Part shown: piece after piece, positions 37,489-45,675 of the stretch | How the letters are laid out: each line of letters begins with the position of its first letter | Numbering within the stretch: position 1 is the first letter of the stretch | Source of the DNA: Actinacidiphila acididurans | Lineage (GTDB): Bacteria; Actinomycetota; Actinomycetes; Streptomycetales; Streptomycetaceae | DNA length: 64,000 bases | NCBI RefSeq assembly: GCF_016918855.1 | Contig: NZ_JADKYB010000007.1 | Coordinates: forward strand, 248,001 to 312,000 | Direction of reading: 5' to 3' | Made by a program: the position numbers and the translations under genes | Notes under the pieces: model-generated | What the model was told of the DNA's origin: nothing | Databases searched by the model: none | What the model saw: only the letters and a program-made list of their open reading frames with translations

Positions 37489-40011
37489 TCAGCGGCCGAG
37501 GCGGCCCCGGATCATGCCGATCATGGCGTTCAGCTCCTCGATCCGCATCCGCTTGGCGGCCGCCAGGAACAGCACGGCCAGGACGCCTCCACCGACGAAC
37601 AGGGCGGCCAGCGAGCCCACCGCGCCGCTGCCGAGCGCGTTGAGCACGAAGTACACCGCGATGCCGGCGATGCCCGCGGCCGGGATACAGGCTCCGGTCA
37701 GCCGGGCATAGGTGCGGACCACACGGCGTCCGTCCAGGTCGCCGTGCAGCCGCTCCTTGAGTCGCTTGACGGCTACCCGGACTCCGACGGCGTACGCCAG
37801 GCCGTACGAGGCGGCCATGCCGACCACGGCCCAGCGGGCGGGGAGCACGAAGAAGCACAGCGCGGAGGCGGCCGCGTTGACCGCCGCCACGACCACCGTG
37901 TTGTAGAAGGGGGTGCGGGTGTCCTCGAAGGCGTAGAAGCCGCGCAGGATCACGTACTGCACGGAGAAGGGGATCAGGCCCGCGCCGAACGCCATCAGGA
38001 TGAAGCCGATGTTGCGGGCGGAGTCGGCGCCGGTGCTGGAGTAGAGCAGGCCGCACATCGGCACGCCGAGCGCCAGGAAGGCGAATCCGGCCGGCACGAT
38101 GGCCACCGCCGAGGTGCGCAGGCCGTAGGAGATGTCGTCGCGGACCGCGGAGATGTCGCCGTCGGCGGCGGCCCGGGAGATCCGCGGCAGCACCGCCGCC
38201 ATCACCGACACGGTGATGATGGCCTGCGGCATCTGCCAGATCAGCAGGGCGTTGTTGTACGCGGTGATGCCGGTGCCCTGGTAGCCGCTCTTGTCGGCGT
38301 TGGCGCCGGCCCAGGTGGCGAGCTGGGTGACGACGATCAGGCCGGCCTGGTTGGCCAGGACGAAGAAGAACGTCCACTTGGCGAGCTTGGCCGCGTGCCC
38401 GAGGCCGTGACCGCGCCAGTCGAACCGTGGTCGGAACCGGAAGCCCGCGTCGCGCAGATAGGGCAGCATCGCCAGCGACTGCACGACCAGGCCCAGCAGG
38501 GTGCCGACGCCCAGCAGCCTGGTGCCTTCCGGGGTGATGGTCGTGGCGTCCATGTGGGTGGTGCTGTAGGAGCCGTACACCCAGATGAACAACAGGAAGG
38601 TGAAGATCACCACGATGTTGTTCAGCACCGGCGTCCACATCATGGCGCCGAACCGGCCGCGGGCGTTGAGCACCTGACCCATCACCACGTGCACGCCCAT
38701 GAAGAAGATGGTCGGCAGGCAGTAGCGGGCGAAGGTGATGGCCGCGCTGTAGCTCTGCGGGTTGTCGGCGATCTTCGCCGACATCAGCCGGATCAGCAGT
38801 GGCGCGCCGAGCACGGTGACCGTGACGATACCGCCGAGCAGCACCATCACCACCGTCAGCAGCCGGTTGGCGTAGGCGGAGCCGCCGTCGTCGTCGTCCT
38901 TCATGGCGCGTACGAGCTGCGGGACGAAGACGGAGTTCAGGCCGCCGCCGATGGTGAGGATGTAGATCATCGTCGGCAGCGTGTTGGCCACCGCGTAGGA
39001 GTCGCCGAGGCTGGCCACGCCGATCGCGGCGGCGATGACCAGGGTGCGCACGAAGCCGGTCACACGTGAAACCAGGGTGCCCGCGGCCATCAGCGCGCTG
39101 GACTTGAGGATGCCGCCGGCCTTGCCGCCCTCTGCTGTCGCGGGGGCGGGCACCGGCACCTGGATGATGGGGATCTGACCGGTCTCGTCCGGCGGCGGAA
39201 GTATCCCGTCGCCGGACGAGGTGTACTCGGGCTGGTACGGATACGCGTACCGCGGGTCGACGTATCCCTGCTGGGGCCAGCCCTGCTGTCCGTACCCCTG
39301 TTGCTGGTAGGCGGGGTCCTGGTACGCGCCCTGCTGGTCGTAACCCTGCTGTCCGTACTGCTGTTGCCGGCCGTACGCCTGCTGCTGCTGCCCGTAGCCC
39401 TGTTGCTGTTCGTAGCCGGGCTGTTGCTGCTGCCCGTACTGCTGCTGCTGTTGCTGGCCGTACCCCTGCTGTTCGTAGCCCTGTTGCGGGTAGCCCTGCT
39501 GCTCGTACGCGTCCTGGTCGTAGAACTGGTACTGCTGCTGCTGTTGGGGGTCCGGCTGCTGCTGCGGGTACTGGCCGTAGTTCTGCCGGGGGTCCGGTCC
39601 CTGTGCCTGGGCCTGCGGCGGCTGGGCGTAGCCGGGGTTCTGGTCGCGGAAGAGGTGGTCGTACGCGTCGTACGGCTGCTGGCCCGGCGCCTGCTGACCC
39701 GGGTGGCCGGGCTGGCCCGGCTGCCCCGGCTGACCGGCACCGCCGATCAGGCCGTCCATGCCCACGTACTCGCTGTGCTGCTGCTGCCACTGGCCGCCGT
39801 TGCCGTTGCCGTACTGCGGCGGTGGCGGCGGGTGGGCGGACCGGTCGTAGAGTGCGTCGTCCACCGGGTCCTGCGCCGTGGGGTCCTGACCCTGGTACGG
39901 GTCGTAGGCGTAGGTGTTCTGCAGATAGGGGTCAGGCGGCGAAGGGTGCTGGTCGGGCGAAGGAGGCATCTGGCCCGCAGCGTTGCGATCACCGTCGTAC
40001 GGCGCGTTCAT
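37489..40011 (-). CDS. murJ: Lipid II flippase MurJ (MviN), with long Gln/Tyr-rich N-terminus
   Basis: 840 residues from ATG 40011 (MNAPYDGDRNAAGQMPP); AAGGTGGG lies 7 bases upstream. The first ~290 residues are Gln/Tyr/Gly/Pro-rich low complexity (YGQQQQ- and YDQQG-type repeats), then about 14 membrane helices follow. They begin SSALMAAGTLVSRVTGFVRTLVIAAAIGV, with the MOP-family 'SRVTGFVR' signature, and later GGLNSVFVPQLVRAM. MurJ moves lipid II across the membrane for peptidoglycan synthesis. The gene after it is the pseudokinase, and before it is DUF6049. The Q/Y-rich tail faces the cytoplasm and probably is a partner-binding or phosphorylated region. Confidence 0.95.
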   Translation of the reverse strand: MNAPYDGDRNAAGQMPPSPDQHPSPPDPYLQNTYAYDPYQGQDPTAQDPVDDALYDRSAHPPPPPQYGNGNGGQWQQQHSEYVGMDGLIGGAGQPGQPGQPGHPGQQAPGQQPYDAYDHLFRDQNPGYAQPPQAQAQGPDPRQNYGQYPQQQPDPQQQQQYQFYDQDAYEQQGYPQQGYEQQGYGQQQQQQYGQQQQPGYEQQQGYGQQQQAYGRQQQYGQQGYDQQGAYQDPAYQQQGYGQQGWPQQGYVDPRYAYPYQPEYTSSGDGILPPPDETGQIPIIQVPVPAPATAEGGKAGGILKSSALMAAGTLVSRVTGFVRTLVIAAAIGVASLGDSYAVANTLPTMIYILTIGGGLNSVFVPQLVRAMKDDDDGGSAYANRLLTVVMVLLGGIVTVTVLGAPLLIRLMSAKIADNPQSYSAAITFARYCLPTIFFMGVHVVMGQVLNARGRFGAMMWTPVLNNIVVIFTFLLFIWVYGSYSTTHMDATTITPEGTRLLGVGTLLGLVVQSLAMLPYLRDAGFRFRPRFDWRGHGLGHAAKLAKWTFFFVLANQAGLIVVTQLATWAGANADKSGYQGTGITAYNNALLIWQMPQAIITVSVMAAVLPRISRAAADGDISAVRDDISYGLRTSAVAIVPAGFAFLALGVPMCGLLYSSTGADSARNIGFILMAFGAGLIPFSVQYVILRGFYAFEDTRTPFYNTVVVAAVNAAASALCFFVLPARWAVVGMAASYGLAYAVGVRVAVKRLKERLHGDLDGRRVVRTYARLTGACIPAAGIAGIAVYFVLNALGSGAVGSLAALFVGGGVLAVLFLAAAKRMRIEELNAMIGMIRGRLGR

Positions 40012-40036
40012 CAGTGCCCACCTTATGGTCCGCGTG

Positions 40037-42448
40037 CTATCCGTCCACCTTCTCACCTGCCGGGGACGGCTCCGGGGTTTCGAGTCCGGTGTCAGTGGCA
40101 GGGTCACCCGGGTGTCCGGATGCGGTGCCGTCCCCTGTGCCGTCGTCTCCGTCATTGTCGCCGCCGGCGCCCCTGGGGCCGTCGGCGGCGAGCGCCTCCG
40201 AGGCGCTGTCCTCCCCGCCCCCGGCCGCGGCCCGGCGCTTGCGCTGACGGTAGATGCGTACCCCGGCGAGCACCAGCAGCAACAAACCCGCGGCGATCAC
40301 CAGCATGACCAGGTCGGTGACCTTGGTGATGTTGACCCGGAACGACACGCTCCCGCCGCTCCCGCCGTACACCTGACCGTCCTTGGTGTACAGCGCGGCG
40401 GTGAGCTGCGTCGGCCCGTTGGCGCTTGCCTTGGTCTGGAACTTCAGGGTACGGGTACGCCCGGCCTCGATGGAGATCGGCTGCTCGGGGTTGCGGATCT
40501 CCAGCCGGATGTTCTGGCTGGACGTGAGACGCAGCACAAGGCCGGTGATCGGCTGCCCGAGGTCGTTCTTGACGGTCACGGGGATGGTGCCGCTGCGTCC
40601 CGAGAGGGTCAGCGTGGTCTTGTCCAGGATCTTGACCGCGTTGATCAGGCTCTGCAGGTACGTGCCGGTGGAGTTGCGGAAGTCGCGCCCAGCGCCCTGC
40701 TCGCCGCGCCACTCGGTGGACAGCGCCCGCAGGAGCGCGTTGCCGAACGGCACGGTCACCCGGTCCTTGCGGGTGAGGATGATGGCGAAGTCGTTGAGGC
40801 CGCGCTGCTGCTGGTCGGTCTCGCGCAGGTCGGGCTGCTGGATCTCCTGCTTGCGCAGGGACGACGGGTACGACGAGGCCGAGGCCACCTTGTGACCGGC
40901 GTCCGGGTCGGGGTGGGTGGCGGCGGCTGTGGCGAACGGCACAGTGGCCGCCCAGGGGCTGCCGTCCACCGCGCCGATCGCGGTCGCCATGGCCTTCGCC
41001 TGGGCCACCGTGGGCATCCGCTGCGGCGCCACCAGCAGGGTGCGCTGGGGGGTCGACGGCTGGGTGGTGATCAGCAGCGTCTGGGCGAGGAAGTCCTGCG
41101 CCGCCAGGGCCGGGTTCTGGGTGCCCGTCATGTCGCCGGAGAACTCCATGGACAGCGAGGCGTCGGCGACCACCGCGGTGGTCCCGCCGCCCAGCGAGCG
41201 GGCGGCCGAGGGGGTGTAGCTGAGGGTGTTGTCCGGGAAGCTGTCGCTGCGGGTGATGATCTGGGTGTCGCCGCCGGCCCGCGCCACGGACAGGATCGAC
41301 GGGTCGACCGCGCCGTCCACCGGCCAGGCCACGCCCGTGGTGATCTTCCCGTACTGCATGTTCTTCACGGTGCTGGTGCCGAGCACGGTTTCCACGGTGC
41401 TCACGCCCAGCTGACCGGCGGTCTTCAGATCGGCGGTCAGGCGGCCGGTGAGCCCGTGCATTCCGCTTGCCCGGTGGGCGATCGACGCCAGGTCGGTGTC
41501 CCCGAAGGGGAGCGCCACCACCTGGTCGCCGGAGACGGCGTCCTTCAGCTCGTTCAGCCACGCCCTGGCATACGCGCTGCCCGTGCCGGGGGTGGTCTTG
41601 GTCACGTCGCCGCCGGGACCGGTGACCCGGTAGCTCTTGGTCATGGCGTCGACCTCGGCCAGCAGGTCCGGGTCGATCACCCAGGTCACCGGGAGGCTCT
41701 TGGCCAGATCCAGCATCGTCCACAGCCGGCCGCCGGGCTTGAGCTCCGCGGTGAGGCCGTCGTCGAGGAAGAGCGGGCTCTGCTGGGAGTCGTTGTCACC
41801 GGTGGCCGCCATGTGCGGTCGGTCGACCAACGGCCACAGGTAGCTGATCCGGGTCGGCTTGGCGGTCTCCCCCTGCGCGTACCAGGGCAGGAAGGTCCGT
41901 TTGAGGCCGAGGACGTGCGGCCAGGCCTCCGCGGCGGTCTGGCCCTCCAGCGCGGGGGCGATCTGGTAGACGCCGGTGGAGCCGAGGTTCAGGGCACTGA
42001 CCGGGACCTTGAGCGTGAACGGGGTGCTCACGCCCGGCGCGAGGGTGGGCACGGCCGCGGTGTGCCCGGGCAGCTCGTCGCCGTCCAGGGCGCTGAAGTA
42101 GTTGCTGCGGCTGACCGCGCTCTTCATGGTGCTGCGGGCGTCGATCGGGCCACCGGGGGCCACCAGCAGGCCCATGTGGGCGCCGGTGACCGCGGACTTG
42201 GTGTTGTTGGTGACCGTGCCGGTGACGGTCACCGTGTCGCCCTTGCCCGGCACCTGGGGGCTGATACTGGTGAGGGTCACCGTGGCGGAGTGCGAGCCGG
42301 TGGGGGTCCGCGCCTGCGAGCCGGTCGCCTGTACCGTCTGCAGCAGGCCGGTGAGCACGGTCGCGCCGGCGATCAGCGCGACGTACCGTCGCCACCGCCG
42401 CCGGGGGCCGGCCGGGGGTGTTCCGGGTCCTAGTGCGGCCTCGCCCAC
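40037..42448 (-). CDS. DUF6049 family surface protein
   Basis: 803 residues from GTG 42448 (VGEAALGPGTPP). The very long open frame upstream is the complement of pcnA and is rejected; a TTG at about 42490 is an alternative start. An N-terminal membrane helix or signal (RRRWRRYVALIAGATVLTGLLQ) leads to an exported body, with beta-sandwich modules near the start (TVTLTSISPQVPGKGDTVTVTGTVTN) and near the end (KNDLGQPITGLVLRLTSSQNI). It ends in a C-terminal membrane helix (VTDLVMLVIAAGLLLLVLAGV) and an acidic cytoplasmic tail. It is 25 bases upstream of murJ in the same orientation, so it is likely to be in the murJ operon. Function unknown; a cell-wall role is inferred from context. Confidence 0.85.
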   Translation of the reverse strand: MGEAALGPGTPPAGPRRRWRRYVALIAGATVLTGLLQTVQATGSQARTPTGSHSATVTLTSISPQVPGKGDTVTVTGTVTNNTKSAVTGAHMGLLVAPGGPIDARSTMKSAVSRSNYFSALDGDELPGHTAAVPTLAPGVSTPFTLKVPVSALNLGSTGVYQIAPALEGQTAAEAWPHVLGLKRTFLPWYAQGETAKPTRISYLWPLVDRPHMAATGDNDSQQSPLFLDDGLTAELKPGGRLWTMLDLAKSLPVTWVIDPDLLAEVDAMTKSYRVTGPGGDVTKTTPGTGSAYARAWLNELKDAVSGDQVVALPFGDTDLASIAHRASGMHGLTGRLTADLKTAGQLGVSTVETVLGTSTVKNMQYGKITTGVAWPVDGAVDPSILSVARAGGDTQIITRSDSFPDNTLSYTPSAARSLGGGTTAVVADASLSMEFSGDMTGTQNPALAAQDFLAQTLLITTQPSTPQRTLLVAPQRMPTVAQAKAMATAIGAVDGSPWAATVPFATAAATHPDPDAGHKVASASSYPSSLRKQEIQQPDLRETDQQQRGLNDFAIILTRKDRVTVPFGNALLRALSTEWRGEQGAGRDFRNSTGTYLQSLINAVKILDKTTLTLSGRSGTIPVTVKNDLGQPITGLVLRLTSSQNIRLEIRNPEQPISIEAGRTRTLKFQTKASANGPTQLTAALYTKDGQVYGGSGGSVSFRVNITKVTDLVMLVIAAGLLLLVLAGVRIYRQRKRRAAAGGGEDSASEALAADGPRGAGGDNDGDDGTGDGTASGHPGDPATDTGLETPEPSPAGEKVDG

Positions 42449-42607
42449 GCGTTCGCCCGTCCTTGTACTCGTCGCTCGTCGGTTCCCACTCAAGTGCGTG
42501 CTGGCATGGTAACGAGATGCGCTGTGCCGCCGTGCCGCGGAACCGGGATGGGAGGCCGCCGAATCACGGGCGCGAGGGGCGGCCCGGGAGCCGTACCCTT
42601 TGACGTT

Positions 42608-44023
42608 GTGCCGAATGCCAACAATGCCGCCCAGACACCACAGGCCCGCCACCGGGTCGAGCCCGTCGCCGAGGACCTCGGCCGGCGCTTCCGTGACGCC
42701 GGTCACCGCCTCGCCCTCGTCGGCGGATCGGTCCGGGACACCCTGCTGGGCAGACTCGGCCACGACCTGGACTTCACCACCGACGCCCGCCCGGAGCAGG
42801 TGCTGCGGATCCTGCGGCCGTGGGCGGACGCGGTGTGGGAGGTCGGCATCGCCTTCGGCACCGTGGGCGGATTGAAGGACGGCTACCAGATCGAGGTGAC
42901 CACCTACCGCTCCGAGGCGTACGACCGCACCTCGCGCAAGCCGGAGGTCTCCTACGGCGACACCATCGAGGAGGACCTGGTCCGCCGCGATTTCACGGTC
43001 AACGCGATGGCGGTCGCCCTGCCCGACACCGACTTCATCGACCCCTACGGCGGCCTGGACGACCTCGCGGCCCGGACGCTGCGCACCCCGGGCACGCCCG
43101 AGGCGTCCTTCTCCGACGACCCGCTGCGGATGATGCGGGCGGCCAGGTTCGCCGCCCAGCTCGACTTCGAGGTCGCGCCCGAGGTGGTGGCGGCGATGGC
43201 GGCGATGGCCGACCGGATCGCGATCGTCTCGGCCGAGCGGGTCCGGGACGAGCTGAACAAGCTGCTGCTGTCGGCGCACCCGATCAAGGGGCTGCGGCTG
43301 CTGGTGGACACCGGGCTCGCCGACCGGGTGCTGCCCGAGCTGCCCGCGCTGCGGCTGGAGCGCGACGAGCACTTCCGGCACAAGGACGTGTACGAGCACA
43401 CGCTGACCGTGCTGGAGCAGGCGATCGCCCTGGAGACCGAGGGGCCGGACCTGACCCTGCGGCTGGCCGCCCTGCTGCACGACATCGGCAAGCCCCGCAC
43501 GCGCCGCTTCGAGCCGGACGGCCGGGTCTCCTTCCACCACCACGAGGTGGTGGGCGCCAAGCTGACCAAGGCCCGGATGACCGCGCTGAAGTACCCCAAC
43601 GACCAGGTGAAGGACGTCTCGCGGCTGGTCGAGCTGCACCTGCGGTTCCACGGCTACGGCAACGGGGAGTGGACCGACTCGGCCGTACGCCGCTACGTGC
43701 GGGACGCCGGCCCGCTGCTGGAGCGGCTGCACAAGCTGACCCGCTCGGACTGCACGACCCGCAACAAGCGCAAGGCCGAGGCGCTGTGGCGCACGTACGA
43801 CGGCCTGGAGGAGCGGATCGCCGAGCTCCAGGAGCAGGAGGAGTTGGACTCCATCCGGCCGGACCTCGACGGCAACCAGATCATGCGGATCCTGGACCTC
43901 ACCCCGGGGCCGCTGGTCGGCAAGGCGTACCAGTACCTGCTGGAGCTGCGGCTGGAGCACGGTCCGCTCGGCGAGGAGGCCGCCACCGAGGAGCTGAGGA
44001 AGTGGTGGGCGGCCCAGGGCTGA
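42608..44023 (+). CDS. pcnA: CCA tRNA nucleotidyltransferase / polyA polymerase family
   Basis: 471 residues from GTG 42608 (VPNANNAAQTPQARHR). Adds CCA to tRNA 3' ends, or is a related polynucleotide adenylyltransferase. Nucleotidyltransferase core LALVGGSVRDTLLGR with DLDFTTDA (the G-G..D-x-D metal motif), RRDFTVNAMAVAL, then PLRMMRAARFAAQL. An HD-type domain follows (LRLAALLHDIGKPRTRRF, HHHEVVGAKLTKARM). The C-terminus is complete. The gene has no good Shine-Dalgarno. A TACCCT hexamer lies 10 bases before the GTG, so a leaderless transcript is possible. Since tRNA-Ala in this window lacks an encoded CCA, such an enzyme is needed. Confidence 0.92.
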   Translation: MPNANNAAQTPQARHRVEPVAEDLGRRFRDAGHRLALVGGSVRDTLLGRLGHDLDFTTDARPEQVLRILRPWADAVWEVGIAFGTVGGLKDGYQIEVTTYRSEAYDRTSRKPEVSYGDTIEEDLVRRDFTVNAMAVALPDTDFIDPYGGLDDLAARTLRTPGTPEASFSDDPLRMMRAARFAAQLDFEVAPEVVAAMAAMADRIAIVSAERVRDELNKLLLSAHPIKGLRLLVDTGLADRVLPELPALRLERDEHFRHKDVYEHTLTVLEQAIALETEGPDLTLRLAALLHDIGKPRTRRFEPDGRVSFHHHEVVGAKLTKARMTALKYPNDQVKDVSRLVELHLRFHGYGNGEWTDSAVRRYVRDAGPLLERLHKLTRSDCTTRNKRKAEALWRTYDGLEERIAELQEQEELDSIRPDLDGNQIMRILDLTPGPLVGKAYQYLLELRLEHGPLGEEAATEELRKWWAAQG

Positions 44024-44131
44024 GACCAGGGGTGAGGACAGGGGTGAGCCGGGCGGAGTCCAGAGCTGAGGCTGCCTCCCGGGCTGTCTGCTGAGACCGC
44101 CCCCTCCTCGTGGGCGAGGCCTCCGCTTCAT

Positions 44132-44145
44132 GTTCCACGTGGAAC
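44132..44145. other. parS site 10 (GTTCCACGTGGAAC)
   Basis: Two-mismatch symmetrical variant in the pcnA/MFS convergent gap. Confidence 0.8.
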
Positions 44146-44187
44146 ATCGGCCGGGCGACGTCACTCGGCTCCGTCGCCCAGAGCGAT

Positions 44188-44201
44188 GTTCCACGTGAAA
44201 C
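44188..44201. other. parS site 11 (GTTCCACGTGAAAC)
   Basis: One-mismatch variant, 56 bases from site 10, in the same gap. Confidence 0.88.
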
Positions 44202-44216
44202 ATCGCCGGATGTCGT

Positions 44217-45518
44217 TCAGCCCGCGCCCTGTGTTCCACGTGAAACATCGCGCACCCGCACCATTCCCACGGCGGTGGCTGCGTAGAACACGGTGAGGGT
44301 CAGGACCAGCCCGGAGGAGCGTCCGTCGGCGGGCAGGATCAGCGCGGTGGCGGCTGCCGCGCCGACGTAGGCGACATTGAAGGCGACGTCGTAGAGAGAG
44401 AAGACCCGTCCCCGGAACCGGTCGTCCACCTGGGTCTGTACGACCGTGTCGGTGGCGATCTTGGCGCCCTGGGTCGTGAGGCCGAGGAGGATCGCCGCCA
44501 GCATCATGGGGGCCACCGCGAACGGCAGGGCCAGTGGCAGAAGCAGCAGTGCGGAGCCGGCCGAGCAGCCGGTGATCCAGCCTGCCGTGCCCAGTCGCCG
44601 GGTGGCCCACGGGGTGATCACCGCGGCGGCGAAGAAGCCGGCCGCCGACAGGCCCACCGCGAGGCCCAGCAGGGCCAGCCCGTGGTCGGTGCCGGTGTCC
44701 GGGTCGGCCCAGGCGTACCGGCACAGCATGAGCAGCATCACGGTGAGGCCGCCGTAGCAGAAGCGCATCGCGGTCATCGCGGTCAGCGCCTGCCGGGCGG
44801 CGGGCCGCTCGCCAAGGTGCGTCAGCCCCTCGCCCAGTCCGCGGGCGGTCGAGGCCATCGCCCGGCCGAGCGGCGCGGGACCAGTGCCGGCGAGGTCCGG
44901 GCCCAGCAGGTCGCGGCCGAGCGCGAGGGCCGACAGCCCGGCGCAGAGATAGAGGAGTCCGGCCAGCAGGACGGTGGCCGCGTCCGCGCCCCTGCCGGCG
45001 GGCAGCACCAGGTGGACCACGAAGGCGCCGCCCCCGCCGAGCGCGGCGGCCAGGGTGCCCGCGGTCGGTGTGAGCGAGTTCGCGGTCACCAGCCGCTCGG
45101 CGGCCACCACCCGGGGCAGCGCCGCGGACAGCCCGGCCAGGACGAAGCGGTTCACGGCGGTGACGGACAGCGCCGAGAGGTAGAACAGCCAGTCGGGCAC
45201 GTGCAGCAGGATCAGCCCGGCGGTGGCGCAGGACAGCACGGCCCGCAGCAGATTGCAGTGCAGCAGCACCTGCCGGCGCCGCCAGCGGTCCAGGAGCACA
45301 CCGGTGAACGGCCCGAGCAGCGAGTAGGGCAGCAGCAGGACGGCCAGTGCCGACGCGATAGCGGCCGGGGTCGCCTGTTTCTCCGGGGAGAACACCACGT
45401 AGGCGGCCAGCGCGACCTGGAAGACGCCGTCGGAGAGCTGCGACAGCAGGCGTACGGTCAGCAGCCGCCGGAAGTCCGGCAGCCGCAGCAGTACGGCGAG
45501 ATCGCCCGCGACACCCAT
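44217..45518 (-). CDS. MFS transporter
   Basis: 433 residues from ATG 45518 (MGVAGDLAVLLRLPDFRRLL), preceded by GAGGG; the ATG six bases upstream is too close to it. The start has the common 'LRLPDFRRLLTVRLLSQLSDGVFQVAL' pattern of multidrug-like MFS permeases, with about 12 membrane helices and the intracellular loop motif LLDRWRRRQVLL (D-R-x-x-R-R). The substrate is unknown. parS site 12 lies in the last codons and is read as V-S-R-G-T (RVRDVSRGTQGAG). It is convergent with pcnA and follows ino1. Confidence 0.9.
   Translation of the reverse strand: MGVAGDLAVLLRLPDFRRLLTVRLLSQLSDGVFQVALAAYVVFSPEKQATPAAIASALAVLLLPYSLLGPFTGVLLDRWRRRQVLLHCNLLRAVLSCATAGLILLHVPDWLFYLSALSVTAVNRFVLAGLSAALPRVVAAERLVTANSLTPTAGTLAAALGGGGAFVVHLVLPAGRGADAATVLLAGLLYLCAGLSALALGRDLLGPDLAGTGPAPLGRAMASTARGLGEGLTHLGERPAARQALTAMTAMRFCYGGLTVMLLMLCRYAWADPDTGTDHGLALLGLAVGLSAAGFFAAAVITPWATRRLGTAGWITGCSAGSALLLLPLALPFAVAPMMLAAILLGLTTQGAKIATDTVVQTQVDDRFRGRVFSLYDVAFNVAYVGAAAATALILPADGRSSGLVLTLTVFYAATAVGMVRVRDVSRGTQGAG
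44233..44246. other. parS site 12 (GTTCCACGTGAAAC), inside MFS gene
   Basis: One-mismatch variant 45 bases from site 11; it lies in the 3' end of the MFS gene and is read V-S-R-G-T. Confidence 0.88.
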
Positions 45519-45537
45519 GGCCATACCCTCACATGCG

Positions 45538-45567
45538 TGGGGCCCCGGGTCATGACCCGGGGCCCCA
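45538..45567 (-). terminator. 30-bp perfect palindrome after ino1
   Basis: Perfect palindrome with a left arm TGGGGCCCCGGGTCA and its exact complement, no loop. It lies 108 bases downstream of the leftward ino1 stop and 19 bases upstream of the MFS start codon. It could end the padR-ino1 transcript or act as an operator for the MFS gene. Confidence 0.65.
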
Positions 45568-45675
45568 GGAACTGCGTGGCCGGTACGCGTGCTCGGCGGT
45601 GGTGCGCTCGGCACGCGTCGCGGCGGCGTGCGCTCAGCCGCCTGTATTCAGCCGCGTGTGTTCAGCGGTGAGCGT

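Noticed and set aside
39054..39070. CACACGTGAAAC in murJ as a further parS
   Set aside because: Only one half-site fits; the left half has two further changes and the symmetry is lost.
39241..39980. Possible repeat element or CRISPR in the murJ 5' part
   Set aside because: The repetition comes from Gln/Tyr codons in a low-complexity protein segment; there are no regular spacers.
40037..44248. A 1403-codon open frame on the minus strand
   Set aside because: The part beyond 42448 is the complement of pcnA, which has full nucleotidyltransferase and HD motifs. Only the DUF6049 part is real.
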